64,000 nucleotides of DNA, taken from NCBI RefSeq assembly GCF_030253575.1, contig NC_080559.1, positions 29,228,501 through 29,292,500 on the forward strand, written 5' to 3'. The position numbers and the translations under genes were made by a program. The DNA is from Rhododendron vialii (taxonomy: Eukaryota > Streptophyta > Magnoliopsida > Ericales > Ericaceae). How positions within the stretch are numbered: the stretch's first letter is position 1; each line of letters opens with the position of its first letter. Shown in pieces: positions 36,817 to 49,095 of the stretch. Under the pieces are notes generated by a model. The model ran no database searches. It was not told where the DNA came from and saw only the letters and a list, made by a program, of their open reading frames with translations.

Positions 36817-37517
36817 ATGGAACCTACAGAGAAAACACTCGCGACTACAATGTCTCAGATGTTTGAGCCTTAATATTTATTCCAGTCCTTTCTCTCGCTG
36901 GATCGCAGTTGTTGCTTGTATGAACCTCTGTTTTTTCGCAGAATCTCATCCGTTTTCTTTTCTTATTGTTTGTGTTTTTCAGTCAACTTATTTTTTGCTG
37001 TGTCTCCATAGTAAGCTTTTGTAAAGAGCTGCAGCTGAACGAATGAATGTTGATAATAAAAAGCAGTGTTATCTCAACTCAAATGGCTGATAATCAATCA
37101 GGTGACCATAATATTGGCTTCTCTAACTGATTACTAATCGTCAAACGAATGGAGACAAGACTTTCAATAAAAGAAAAGAAGGGAAACTATAAAGGTATAT
37201 TCACAAGATCTTCGGTCAAATTATATACAAATATTTACAGGACATACAGAGAACACTTGTATGAACAAACTAAGCTTGCCTTTTACATATGTGCCCAAGC
37301 TAAATTACCCACTACTCTTCACAAGGGTTTCAAGGGAATCACTTTTAACAATGCAATGCAATGCAATGAGATGAAAATCACCAAACCCCTAAACTAACCA
37401 CCAAATAATTATAAAAACAGAAGACCTGATACCAGCACTGAGAACCTTTACAAGGACCAAATCGAACCAAACACGAGAGGTTTGCTTAAACCCAAATATG
37501 AGGCGTTTCAGGTTTGC
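36817..37517. other. Convergent 3' region of pyruvate kinase and the WRKY19-like gene
   Basis: Presumed 3' UTRs of both genes. A 26-base direct repeat starting GGTTTGCTTAAACCC occurs at 37479-37504 and 37511-37536; the second copy contains the stop codon of the WRKY19-like frame. No further gene seen. Confidence 0.6.
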
Positions 37518-39416
37518 TTAAACCCAAATATGAGGCATATGAAACGGTTTACCTGGCTCTGATGGGCCATCAACTACTTGATCATTGCTTCCGGCTCCAA
37601 AGTTGGCATTCCCTCTTAACATTGCCATTAGGTTTCCTCCATGCACCCGACCTTCTGGAACTGACAGGTGACCTAAAGTATTTCCAACAGACAAAACTTC
37701 GAGGGATGGAACCTGCACAGGAATCGGCTGATGCCCAAAACTCATGAAATTAATCGATGTAACAACGCTGCCAGCTGTTTTAATACCATCGACATGGTTG
37801 TCCGCTTTTATCCTCTCCATTGTGCTAGAAAATGGGTCTCGCACTAGGGAATTGTGGGCAGCACATAAACCAGATTTCCCCCTTGCGAACTTATCACAAG
37901 GAACACCACATTGACCGCCAAACTCTGAACCCAACTGGCCCCAAGAGCAGTGTTTCCCTCCACCATGTGCCTTGCAGAAATCAGTTTTTCCTTGTGCACT
38001 CTTTAGACATCCCTCAGATTTGCACCTTTTTCCTCCACCATGACGAACACAGAAGTTTGTACGACCCCTAGCACTCTTGGTGCATTCAGGCGCAGCACAT
38101 CTCTTTCCCCCACCATGATTCACACAAAACAAGGTTCCCCCATGAACACTCCTTGTGCACCCCCCTTCAAACGAACACCTTTTCCCCCCACCATGTCCTT
38201 TACAGAAGGATGTGCTCCCTTCTGCGCCCTTTATACACCCTAAAAATGTGCACCTTTTCCCCCCACCGTGTGCTTTACAAAGCATCGTGCTCCCTTGGGC
38301 ACCTTTCGTGCAGGCAGGATACTGGCACCGGCGGCCCCCACCATGGGAGATGCAGAGGCCAGAAACGCCCTCAGCACTCTTACTGCAGTTTTCCATTTTA
38401 CACCTCTTACCACCACCATGCCTTATGCACAGACCAGATTTCCCTCTAGCAGCACGGCTGCAACCCTCATGGCTGCACCGCTTACCTCCGCCATGGCCAA
38501 TGCAGTAGTCCGTACGGCCTTCAGCGCTCCTTGTGCACCCAAGGTATTGGCAACGGCGGCCGCCCCCATGGGCTTTGCAGAATACTGTCCTGCCTTCTGC
38601 TCCCTTCTGACACCCAAGTCTCTGACACCTCCTGCCGCCACCATGGGCAATACATAGGCCAGAAGCACCTCTGGCTCCTTTCGTACATCCATCGAATTGG
38701 CATATTTTCACACTAGCATTACGTCGATGTTGAGGACGAGTTACCCCAGAAGCACCACCAACTGAGCTTTTTGATGTGAGATTTGGAGCAACTGGATTCA
38801 GATTTATATGGCTTCGAGGATGAACAAAATCAATCACGCGCTCTGTGACTTGTGATGCATGCAATGGTGGCACAATAGGCCCTCGTTTCCATTGCGATGA
38901 TGTTGACCCATCATCCACGAGTTGTACTGCACCAAATATGTCTGCAGACTCTGCATTGTTCTGAAAAGTCGGAAATTCTTGGGATACAGTGGTGATATCA
39001 GAATCAGCAGGCCCAGTAGATAGACTCAGCCCAAGGTCCAGCCTGGGTTTTGCCACTTCCATTCCCTGCAGAGTCCCACAGGTAACACTCATTTGTTTAG
39101 CTGTTCTCTCATTTTGAGAATGGAGGTTGATACTCAGACCGAGATGGACTGTAGACTCGTCAGTTTCTTTCCCAGAGGACATGGTAGCACAAGAATTTGA
39201 CAGACAGCCCAAACCAAAAACTTGAGAACCATCGTTGGCACTCCTTTTTCTCTTGCTTCCCTTGCAGTTTGAGAAATAACAGCTTGATGATCCAGGGGAA
39301 TCAAGACACGAAGCAGCACTGGGGAAAAAAACAACTCTTGTATCAACTACACTGCTCGGTTTCTTGTACACATTTGAAGCAACACTAGCAACAAAATGTC
39401 GAGGGGTGTTGTCCAT
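37518..39416 (-). CDS. WRKY19-like protein with tandem Cys/HGGG zinc-finger repeats
   Basis: Single-exon coding frame of 632 residues. From about 240 to 515 there are about eleven tandem units of the pattern C-x4-C-x-K/R-x-A-x-G-x2-x-C-x2-HGGG-K/R-RC, ten with HGGG; this is the repeat of plant WRKY19-like proteins and the N-terminus of AtWRKY19, here without a WRKY domain. Family members are taken as nuclear regulators or putative zinc binders; the exact function is unknown to me. A basic patch (KGSKRKRSAN) may be a nuclear signal. LDLGLSLS at about 126-133 is an LxLxL EAR-type repression motif, with a similar LGLSINL before it. The start at 39416 directly follows a TTAG acceptor of a probable leader intron. 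Spacing between repeats is regular and all cysteines seem present. Confidence 0.85.
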   Translation of the reverse strand: MDNTPRHFVASVASNVYKKPSSVVDTRVVFFPSAASCLDSPGSSSCYFSNCKGSKRKRSANDGSQVFGLGCLSNSCATMSSGKETDESTVHLGLSINLHSQNERTAKQMSVTCGTLQGMEVAKPRLDLGLSLSTGPADSDITTVSQEFPTFQNNAESADIFGAVQLVDDGSTSSQWKRGPIVPPLHASQVTERVIDFVHPRSHINLNPVAPNLTSKSSVGGASGVTRPQHRRNASVKICQFDGCTKGARGASGLCIAHGGGRRCQRLGCQKGAEGRTVFCKAHGGGRRCQYLGCTRSAEGRTDYCIGHGGGKRCSHEGCSRAARGKSGLCIRHGGGKRCKMENCSKSAEGVSGLCISHGGGRRCQYPACTKGAQGSTMLCKAHGGGKRCTFLGCIKGAEGSTSFCKGHGGGKRCSFEGGCTRSVHGGTLFCVNHGGGKRCAAPECTKSARGRTNFCVRHGGGKRCKSEGCLKSAQGKTDFCKAHGGGKHCSWGQLGSEFGGQCGVPCDKFARGKSGLCAAHNSLVRDPFSSTMERIKADNHVDGIKTAGSVVTSINFMSFGHQPIPVQVPSLEVLSVGNTLGHLSVPEGRVHGGNLMAMLRGNANFGAGSNDQVVDGPSEPGKPFHMPHIWV

Positions 39417-41092
39417 CTAATCTAAAGTTAAAGTGGAAAGCCACCAACCAAAACCTACTCACAATTGTTGACACTTCGTCTAACTTCAGGGTTGGGAGAG
39501 AATATTTAGTACGAGGTTCCAAGGAGCCTCAAAAGATCAGAGTGCATCCCCCACTAACAAATCCTGAGGTATCACGGCGATCCATTCTATGAACTCAAAA
39601 TAACTATAACCAAATAAATATATGTACAAGGTTCAAAGAGCCTCAAATATTACAGCACACACCCACCACTAACAAACCCTGATGTATCACAGCGATCCAT
39701 TCTGTGAAATCAAAATAACTTGACCCAATCACAAGCAGCAATTAACCATTAATCCAAAAAGGCCTCATATCCTCCGTAACAACATACTGGACATGAAACC
39801 TGTTCCAGAGACAATAAGTTCATTAGAAGGTGGTACTTATCCAAGAAGGAAGGAAAACAACTTGAATGAGCTAACACTTTCTGCGGAACAACAATATTAT
39901 GAGATTAACTTCCTAAAGTAATCCATATTCTGCATCTTCACATGTAGAAGTCTCCAGGTAGCACAGAAAGAACTACCCAGCATCTATATGATTAGCAAAG
40001 GTTCTCCAAGCTTAACACGTTAAGCAAACAAATAAAATTGGAAAGCTGCCCCCATTCATATGCTTGAAAAGACTTAAAACTCAGTGGAAAACGGAATTCC
40101 TAGCATTCAAGAAAAGCTGGCCCTTGAGTAAAATGCTGTGGCCATGAAAGAAATTTATAGACAAACAGAATCATTAGATAGGAAGGAGATAAAAGACCCT
40201 TCATTTATAGGCATTTTGAGGTTGCTCATAAGGTATGAAATTAGACTTCTCCAGCTTCTGGGTTTAAGCCTATTTACAAGAAATTTAGAGAAACTTCAAA
40301 AGAAGTAATGAAGAACCCTTGTCAAACAATACGAATCCGCTGCAAAAATACCAAAAATAAGAAGGAATGTTAAGGAGAGAGTATTTGCAAAAATATAATA
40401 TAAACAAGAGTTCATATCACCAAAAAAATCCATTGCAATGATATTTGTCGACCACATACTTCACATAAAAAGTAAAATGACAGAGAACACATCCTGGAGC
40501 AAGCAACACAAGCGAATCATTCACCATAACCTTTATCAATTACACAACACACTTCTAGGTAGTTTTTTTCTCACGATTCGATAGTTGCTGTGAATTCAAT
40601 CACAGTTTCGAGTCATTCGTCACCTTCCAATAACCTCTATTGCCACAATAAGTAAAGCGACAGTCCCCCCAAACATTCTAGTCTTCTGGAAGCAAATACT
40701 CGAGCATCACCTTCAAACCGAAAGTCTGAAAGATCCTAACTACTCCAAATTCAATAAAATTACTACTTAAAGAAGGGGAAAAAACAAGTTTTTCAAGTAA
40801 ATTTAAACAAACCCAACAATAAAGACAATCCATTCCAAACTCTTAAGCAAAACTGAGAAAAAAAAAATCCTCATAAATCACAAGTTCAGCTCTATTTTCG
40901 GAAAAAAGGCGTAATATAGAAACACTGCAGCATCTATTCCCCTGAAACGAAGGACTCGGATCTCACACAGAACACATGGAGTAATACGAACGATTAGGGC
41001 GAAAAAGAGATACCTTCAGAATCTGTTCTTTCTATTGGTTTGCGCCGTTCGAGGTACGAGAGAACTAGGGCTTTCGGCCGCCGGAAAATCCA

Positions 41093-41093
<1 letters not shown>
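39417..41093 (-). promoter_or_regulatory. Leader intron and 5' UTR of the WRKY19-like gene
   Basis: On the minus strand a good donor (CTGAAG/GTATCTC) lies at 41012, and an acceptor TTAG abuts the ATG. A roughly 1.6-kb leader intron with a 5' UTR exon above 41013 is therefore likely. Inside it, CTCAAAAGATCAGAGTGCATCC-like and GTATCACGGCGATCCATTCT-like segments near 39530-39590 recur at 39645-39705, a local duplication. No other coding region seen. Confidence 0.5.
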
Positions 41094-41131
<38 letters not shown>

Positions 41132-41142
41132 TGTGTGTGTGG
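41094..41142. repeat. (GA)n(GT)n microsatellite
   Basis: About 17 GA units followed by GTGTGTGTGTGTG, in the probable leader or core promoter of the WRKY19-like gene (CT-rich on its strand). Confidence 0.95.
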
Positions 41143-41149
41143 GTCGGCG

Positions 41150-44100
41150 TGGAGGAAATGAGGGGGAAAATACTACTACTGCGTGAGAATATGCGGTGAA
41201 AACAACTCTAGGGCGAAAAGGCGCGTTTTAAGAGTTCGTGGGTGGGAATCATGTGTGTGCTTAGTCACACCGCGGACCAATTCTTTTTCCTCACGGCAAA
41301 AGTGTCTGGACTATTTTACGCGCACCTAAATTAATTTCTTATTCGATCCGGTTAAAAGCAGGTTGTCCATGCCGGGACTAGGAGATTCACAATAAATTAT
41401 TTTTCTATGGTCTGACCACGAGAATCGAAGCACAATCGATTATGTGGGGAGCAATTTCACCAACCGACCGGACTAACCTTTGGACCGGAGATAAATATTT
41501 TATCGAGTAGTAAAAAATACACAAAGTATATTCTTTGGTGTATAGTTTAACGAAGGGAGTATCAATTTTCTTGCAAGTATGACATTCAAGTGCTTATGTT
41601 TGATTGGATTGTTTAAAAAGATTAACAAAAAATTTACTAAAAGAAGGAAAACTAATTCATTGAAGACCAAAGTTAAACAAATTCATTGAAGACCAAAAGT
41701 TAATTATATGTAAAATTATAATATTTTATTACTCCTGCTAAAAAATACTCCTACATAGAGCACTTTTTCTGTGTAATTTAATGTATCGAAGCTATTGTAA
41801 TTAAGTAGTATACTCAAAAGTACTTTATTTCAATGTATTTTTAGAAAGATTTGGTCTAACTTTATTATTAAATTAATATATTTTCTTTATAAATTCTTTG
41901 AATTATTTATTACTAATCTCAACAACAGTAGTTTAAAAAGTACACAAATATTAATCAAACTTGAAAAAGGCTCAGAAAAGATAAAAATAAATTCAAAGAA
42001 ATCTTTTTATTTTAGATTATTGTCTTTAGTGATTTTTTTTAAAATATCATAAATTTTTACATTCCTCTAATCGAGATAACAGTAGTCCGATCAAAAGTCG
42101 TTATGAAAAACTAACAAAAGCAAAAATTTGTAAACAGAGGGGAAAAAATTAAAACAATTAATCACATTGAAGATCAAACTTAAGTTTATCTTAATTGTGC
42201 GACTAATTTTCTTATGGAAAGTGCTAATCTCCGCCGCCCTTAGGGTGGAGGATAATAGGTAAAAAGTGTATTAATATTCGTGAAAAGTGTATTGATATTT
42301 GTGAAAAGGTATTAATATCCGTGAAATATGTATTGGCATCCGAACTTATTTAGAATTATTTGTGTATTATCCTCGGTCTTAGTGAGCGGAGATTAGCAAA
42401 ACCGTTATCTTATTTTCGACTGGGTTATATACAAAGTTTACTCACAAATGTACATAATATGCAAGGCATCGAGGCTCGTGGAATAGTAATCCATGTGACT
42501 TCTCTTCTTTTTTCCATGTATAAGATTAACAAAAAATTTAGAAGAAACATGGCACCTGATCACGATGCCGAAAACCGGAGCTGCAATTCTCTAGCGATCC
42601 GAGAAGCTATTGCAGGACTGCGAAATAAGTTCAAGGATCGGTGAATTTTTCGGTCACAGACCTTCAACGATCAAGTTAGATGGAAAAATAGTATAGAATG
42701 TATGAATGATTTGTATAGATGAAAGTTGAGATATGCCAGATTCCACCAAGTATACAAATGGAACTTAACTATCTATGTCCTCTTAGTATATTTTTCAAAT
42801 CGTCTACACTAATAACAACCGAGTGCGGCCCTTTTTGTGGACATGTCTTGCCTTTTTATATGCTTCATAGTAAACGGAATCAAAGGATTGATCCGTTCAA
42901 AAAAAAAAAAAAAGATCGAATCAAGGGACAAGAATCCCTTGATTATCGTCTCCTTGACAGCAGGGATGAATCACTTACGGCCGATGGGATTTTGGTATGA
43001 TCTTGGGGTGGAAGAAGACCAACCGATGGGATTCGGTGTAATCTTGGGGTGGAAGAAGACCTTTCGTTTTCTTCGCCTTGACAGGATCTTTCTTAACGTC
43101 AGGGCCAATCGCCCCAGGTCTTCACGTGGCGCTAAGTGGGAGAAATCGATTGGAGGATTCAGATGTTAACTCTTGATCAGTATCCTTTACACCTCATCCA
43201 TCCAACTAAGCATCCAACTTTCCTTGTCAAATGTATATATTTTTCATTTTACCTTTTGTTCCCCCCATTTTTTTTATTACCAAAAAGACTTTTGGCCATC
43301 TTTTTAATTTTATAGAGTTTAAAAAACACAATCTTTTCTCAACGCAAGGAAATGTGACAAAATTTTTTATTCTCTTTCTATTACACTATTATTCGATTGG
43401 AGAGAGATAAAACAAATAAAAAAATTCAATTACCTCAAATCAATCGTATTATCAAATATCTTAAATCAAATATATAGCCCTTTCTATGAGCAAAATTATT
43501 TACTCCATGGCTCATCAGGCATTATGCATAGATTGCCTCTTTCATGTTTTTTTTAGGGAAAAAAAACTATAAACGTGTTAGTTACATAATTCCAATCATC
43601 CATTTGCAAGCGGTTCTCCACTGTATATGAGTGCTTGTTCACGCATGTCACGTATGTGACAGTTCAGGTACGAGTTACGCACGTGAGACAGTAGCGCTCG
43701 ACTGTATATGAGTGTGTGTACAAGTATGAGTGATGCACATGCCACTAGTGCTCCAGTGTGTGGTTTCAGGTACGTTACGTACTGTGCGATTGTGTTTTCG
43801 AGGCTGGTCGGGGGAATTTTTTTTCCGGTGCACTACAGTACGAGACTCCATATACTGTGTCCTCTACGTGTCATCGTTTCCAGCAAGGAAATCGTGGGTC
43901 TTTTTGTCAATTCGGCCAGCAGTTAAAGCAAATTAATGACACGTGGACAAAATCGGCAGAAAAGGATTTAGGTGCTGTCTGCAGTGGAGCGTGGCTTGAC
44001 AGCTTTCACAGTTTTCACGGTTCCTTTGTTGGGAAATGGGACCGACATCGCAACCAACGTAAGCGATGAGGTAAAGATTTCTTCCTTTGCGAGTACAGCT

Positions 44101-44244
44101 CGTCACCAATTCGTCACCTTCAATGGCAGAGAGATGTGTGCTCATTTTCATTTTACTGGAGTACAATTTTAATGTATTAAAAGAAGAATGGAGAAGTCAA
44201 CCTTATTTTATTCATTGATCCAATAAACGAAATTTTGATAGAGG
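41150..44244. other. Gene-poor AT-rich intergenic region
   Basis: No coding region with recognisable family or splice support. A 42-base unit starting CCGATGGGATT is duplicated in tandem at 42981-43061 with a few mismatches. The segment 43600-44160 is less AT-rich and has palindromic CACGTATGTGAC-type words, but nothing identifiable. Confidence 0.5.
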
Positions 44245-44252
44245 GAGAGTGG

Positions 44253-44596
44253 TAGGGCTGCAAACGAGCCGAGCCGAGCCGAGTTTTAGAGTGTTCGAGC
44301 TCGGCTCGGCAAAAATTTAGTTGGAGCTCGAGCTCGTGACGAGCTGCAGGACTCGAGCTCGAGCTCGGCTCGTTTATGAAACAAATATATATAAATATAT
44401 ATATAAATAAATATAAATATGTAAATATATAAATATATATATAAATATATTATATAATCGAGCTCGCGAGCCAATTCGAGCCGAGTTTCGACTAGCTCGA
44501 GCTCGGCTCGTTTTTGTCTTGAACCAAGCCGAGCCGAGCCGTTATCGAGCCGAGCTCCGAGCTGCTCGCGAGCGGCTCGGATCGTTTGCAGCCCTA
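44253..44596. mobile_element. hAT-type MITE, 344 bp
   Basis: Ends TAGGGCTGCAAACGA and the inverted copy TCGTTTGCAGCCCTA. The 8-mer GAGAGTGG flanks both sides (44245-44252 and 44597-44604), the duplication length of hAT elements. The arms are built of repeated GAGCTCGGCTCG/CGAGCC words around an AT-only core (TATATAAATA). Confidence 0.9.
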
Positions 44597-44613
44597 GAGA
44601 GTGGGAGAGACTG

Positions 44614-44931
44614 TAGGGGTGATTTCGATTTGGGGTAAAATTTCCGAAGACTGAATCGATTTTGTCTAAATATTTTCAGGACCGATCTCAATCGAAGTTG
44701 AGTTTGGTTCGGTTTGGGGTGGGATTGGTCTGGTCGGGGATTTCGGTCCGCCCAAATTATAATTTTTATATTTAAATTAAAAATATATACTTGATCGGTT
44801 CGGTTCGGTGAAAATTCTAGAAAACATAGACCAAACCGATTTCAATCTAGAAAAATTCCGTCATCACCCCGACCGAAAACCGAACCGATCGGTTGATTTT
44901 TTTCAGTCCGTCGGGTTTTGTAACACCCCTA
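44614..44931. mobile_element. Second hAT-like MITE candidate
   Basis: Ends TAGGGGTG and CACCCCTA, with inner inverted words TTCGGTTTGG / CCAAACCGA and CGATCGGTT / AACCGATC-type. Flanking octamers AGAGACTG and AGAGAGAG do not match, so the target duplication is decayed or the ends are slightly misplaced. It lies 17 bases after the previous hAT MITE. Confidence 0.55.
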
Positions 44932-46374
44932 AGAGAGAGAGTATGATCGGGGACTCACCGTTCACAAGCGGAAAAACTGGTCAACGTTGAAGTAAAGCCT
45001 CGTATGGCCACTGGTCCCGAAACATTTGATAGTATCTTGGAGATTTAGAACCTAAAATCTTAAGAAAAAACGATCCCCTGAGTCTCAAATCTTAACCAAC
45101 AGACATACGCTTGGGATTCTTTATTCTTACAAAATTGAAGGCAAGGAAAGGACATAATGCTTGGGATTCTAAACTATTTTGATACGACAAAAGAAAAGTG
45201 TTTTGATTGAGTTTATAATGTACAATTTGCAAATAGTATAAGTACCATTCATGTAAGTATTTAGGATTAATTAAGTAGGAGGGGGAAATGGATCATGATA
45301 CATCATTTTCATAAATATATGGTGACAATTTAAAGAGACTATAAAAATGGAAAATTATGTAATTGTGTCTTTGTCAGACTAGCAGATGGGAAATATCTTG
45401 ATCCAAAAAAAATACAAAAGAACGACAAAGCAGTTGCTCGCCTTGTTTCTTCGGAGAAATTCTAGTGATTAAATAGATTGGTAAAGTGTAAAAGGCATGC
45501 GTATCTTTGAAAAACGTGTAAAGATATGTGAAACGCGTATTGATATTCGCATGAAGTGTGTGTTCTTTGCACTTATTGGATATATGATAGTTAACAAATC
45601 ATAGTGTCAAAACAAAACTAATGAAGAATTAAAACTAATGAGTTGTCAATTCCGACAAAGAAACTAGAAAGTAGTAAATTAAATAGATTTGCTAATCTAA
45701 TTAAGTCTAGTAAGTAGTTGACACAAGGGATAATAAAAGAAACAAAAAACAACAAAGCTCAACGTATATTGTGGAGCAAACACAAAAACATAAATAAATT
45801 GGTCTCGCCATTTTGCATTTACTTTTCAAGGAAAGATAAGATTTTCCCATGAAGTAGTCATATTCTTGCTTCTCACGTTGAAAGAGATAGGAGCAAAAAG
45901 AGGAAGCGTGATTTTTTTACACATATTTTTCATAACTTCCGTAAACTTATATGTACGTTGACTAATTCTTAAAATTTAGAAGCATGATAACCATTTTACA
46001 ACAAAAAAGAGAAAAGGTTCGGTTAGGTTCAGTGAACCTTTTTTGTCTTCGAAATCTAATAAGTAAGTGAATATTATTTTCTCGGAATCAACCATATACA
46101 AATACAAACGTATCTTTACGGCGGCGAATACTATGCAAAAAGCATTCGGAATCTTTGAAAAGTTCATGAAATTTGTAAATTTGTACTGTAATACGTAGAA
46201 TGTGCATTTATATATTATTCACGCTCATTGGATAGTTGTCAGCAAATCATACGTAACATTAAATTAAGGTAATAAAAAATTTTATTATTGTGTCGAGCAT
46301 ATCGAATTTACTTGAATCCTCATGCAAAGATAAGAGAATCGAATATACTTGAATCCTCGCAAAAGGATCATAAG
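44932..46374. repeat. Intergenic DNA with copy A of a segmental duplication
   Basis: Copy A (about 45411-45915) resembles copy B (about 46375-46885): AAATAGATTG, CAAACACAAAAACATAA, GTAGTCATATTC and GGATAGGAG/AGGAGCAAAAAGAGGAA words recur in the same order. No gene seen. Confidence 0.6.
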
Positions 46375-46885
46375 AGAAGAACAAGGCCGGTTGTTCCTAC
46401 AAAGAAATTCGTGAGTGAAATAGATTGCTAATGTTGAGGCTGGATAGGGGTTTGATAAGGTTCATGAAAGTGTCCATGAAAACATATCGGATGGTTCAGA
46501 TTCACTCTGTCGTCCAATGTGTTTCATGGACACTTTCATGGCATCTGGACCGACCGATATGTTTTTATGGACACTTTCATGAAATCTGGACCGTCCGATA
46601 TGTTTTTGTGGACACTTTCATGGAATATGTTCAGGACTCTAATATTTCTCCGCTGGAAAAGTTGTTGACACAAAAGATTATTATAACCAACAAGAACAAA
46701 AAAACAAAAAGGACAACAAAAAAGCTCAGCTATTATTTTATGGCAAACACAAAAACATAATCACTTGTGGGTTTTGTTTGTTTGCATTTGCTTTTGAAGG
46801 AAAGATGAGATTTTTGTACATAAAGTAGTCATATTCCTTGCTTCTTACGCGGCAAGGGATAGGAGAAAAAAAGAGGAATCGTGAG
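46375..46885. repeat. Segmental duplication copy B with an inserted tandem/inverted repeat
   Basis: Copy B of the block described above, interrupted at 46459-46636. There a 40-bp unit (GACACTTTCATG, TCTGGACCG, CCGATATGTTTT) stands in about 2.8 tandem copies (46521-46636), preceded by one inverted copy (46459-46500). That insert has the form of a small foldback element. Confidence 0.65.
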
Positions 46886-49095
46886 AGAACCATTCTGCAG
46901 TGGAGAAAATGGGGCTGGGAAATTGGGGGATCATGCGAGCCTGGAGATTCAATAGTAAAGCGAAAGGGCATCTCTTGGGTTTTATTCCTTCGGAACCTCT
47001 CTTTATCTTTTAAATTACAGAACATAATTTAACTTTTGGGTGTCGGTGATCTGTGTGATTGTGTGTCAGAAGTTCATTGGTTTACCGTGAGTTGCATGAT
47101 TCGCTTGCGCGAGCGTGAAAATGTCTTTGAAACATATACCAAACTGCTAAAATTCGCAAGATCGAGAAATTAAAGTGCGAGCGCAGTGCGAAGAGTCGAA
47201 GATTAAGAGCTGGAGCGCTGGATATTTTAAAAGATTATATGACTAAAAATTCATCATGGGGGACCTTCAAGGGATTTGCCATTTTAACATTTGGTAGAAA
47301 TTGCAGGGTTTTTTTATATGAAATTACCAAATTACCCTCTCTCTTTTTGTTAATGTTCATCCTCCACTTTAAACAGTATTGTTGTAATTTTAAATAGGAA
47401 AAATACAAAAAGTGGAGTGTTAATGGCTAAAAGTGAAGTGTCAAAATCAGAATCCTTATCAATGTTATTACTAGGCTTGACAAAATTAGTTAGGTTTTTG
47501 GGTAGGAGTTATGGGAGAAAGACAAATATGCCCTGAAATAAGCTTATGAGACTGGCAAGTAACCCTTTTCTGCATGTGACTACAGTTAAGGGTGTTAATC
47601 AAGTCAAACAAATTGAACACAATATTGCTTAAGCTTGACTCAATTCTTTATTATACATATTCAAGCTTGGCTTTAGCTTAAAATTTTTTGAAAACTAATT
47701 GTTTAAGCTTGGCTCACATTTGAAATTTATAATCTTGATAAGCTTGTCTTGTGTCGTAAAATATCCAAGTCAACCTCGAGTTTTCAAGCTTAAGCTTAAA
47801 CTCAATGTCGAGCTTAAGCTTGTGAAATTTCGAGCTATTAAGCATGAGCTTAAGCTTGTGACATTCCCAAATGACAAAAGTTGGGGGAAAAAAAGCTATA
47901 GACTTGCAAAAAAAAAGTACTATGATTGGTGGAAAGATGTAAGGGAAGATCTCACATATTTGATTTTTTTTATTGAGTTACCCCTATCTTTGCAATATTT
48001 ACGGAATGACCTTTATTCACAGGCCCATTAAGCCAAACGGTTATATGCTCGGGCCTGACTTCAATTTTTAAGCAAACAATAAAAAGTGATTGAGCTTTGC
48101 TTATTCTTTGTTTGAATGAGCCAAAAATCAAGTCAAGCTTGAGCTGAACTCATATTGTTTGGTTTGTTTTACAATAATTAAAAAAGGAAAGTGTCGGTGT
48201 TAGAATTTTTTTTTCTCCAATATTGATGTATAGAAAATAATTCTCGTGAGCAGAGAAAGTGTTAATTGCCAAAATAATTTCATCTATACCAAAACGTATT
48301 TTGATAAATGGGCCTTACAAGTTCTCCACCAATGAGGGGTGGGGATAATATTCACATTTTCTTAGCGACAACGGTAAAATTGGACTACATTCAATCAAAA
48401 TTGAAGTCATAGGGTTAAACCGACGAAATTGAATTTCCCAAGTACCGGAAAAAAAAGAAAAAAGAGATCAAAGTACAATCTCAATAAAACTACTTGGAGC
48501 AATGGTGCAATTTAGCCTTCTTTTTCCTATCGAATGCTTCTCTGTTCAGTTCCCTCGTATACACAAGTGAGATACTCTTGTTCTTTGTTTTATGTGTTCA
48601 GCACGCGTCACGATTTGGAGAGGATCCTCAGTCCGAAATTCTTCCTTATATTGAAGCCCAATCTCACTTTCACGTGATTAGAGACGGAGGCAGTAGTTCG
48701 AAAGGATCTACATTATTTGGATATTATGGAACACCACGTCCTCAATAAAAAAAACGGAAACAGATTCAAGTAACAACACCCAATTGATTGGCACTTAAAA
48801 CTTGATTTGATTTAGTTAAGGATAGAGAGAACTTGTTGTGTGGAAGAAATTTGTACCATCAGATAACATAATGCAATGAGGACATGAATACATAGTTACA
48901 AGTTCAAAACTTCTTCTAAAGCAAATACTGTAGCTAATTGTGATTTCAAGAAGCAGGAACTAAATGGACATACTATGAAAGAGAGACAAAGATCACTGTA
49001 AATGCCAATGAGGCGTCCCGGACAGGATATCCATCATGGCTTTCTATCAAATGGATTACAGTTGGGCAAGGGAAAAAAAATTTGATACGGCTCTG
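46886..49095. other. Intergenic region, no convincing gene
   Basis: Repeated AAGCTTGACTC/GAGCTTAAGCTT words at 47570-48180, in both orientations, suggest a decayed hAT-like or foldback element without readable ends. A short frame at 48601-48748 (FGEDPQSEILPYIEAQ) could be the last exon of something, but I recognise neither it nor an upstream exon. Confidence 0.4.

Noticed and set aside
38153..38657. Several plus-strand frames rich in His and Pro
   Set aside because: Antisense shadows of the Gly/Cys-rich repeats of the WRKY19-like gene.
42360..42644. 94-residue frame
   Set aside because: No recognisable family, no splice context, biased AT-rich surroundings.
44286..44474. Tyr/Ile-rich minus-strand frame
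   Set aside because: Translation of the TATATAAATA core of the hAT MITE.
48494..48748. 84-residue frame (FGEDPQSEILPYIEAQ)
   Set aside because: Looks slightly protein-like, but I cannot link it to a family or an upstream exon; kept only as a note in the intergenic entry.
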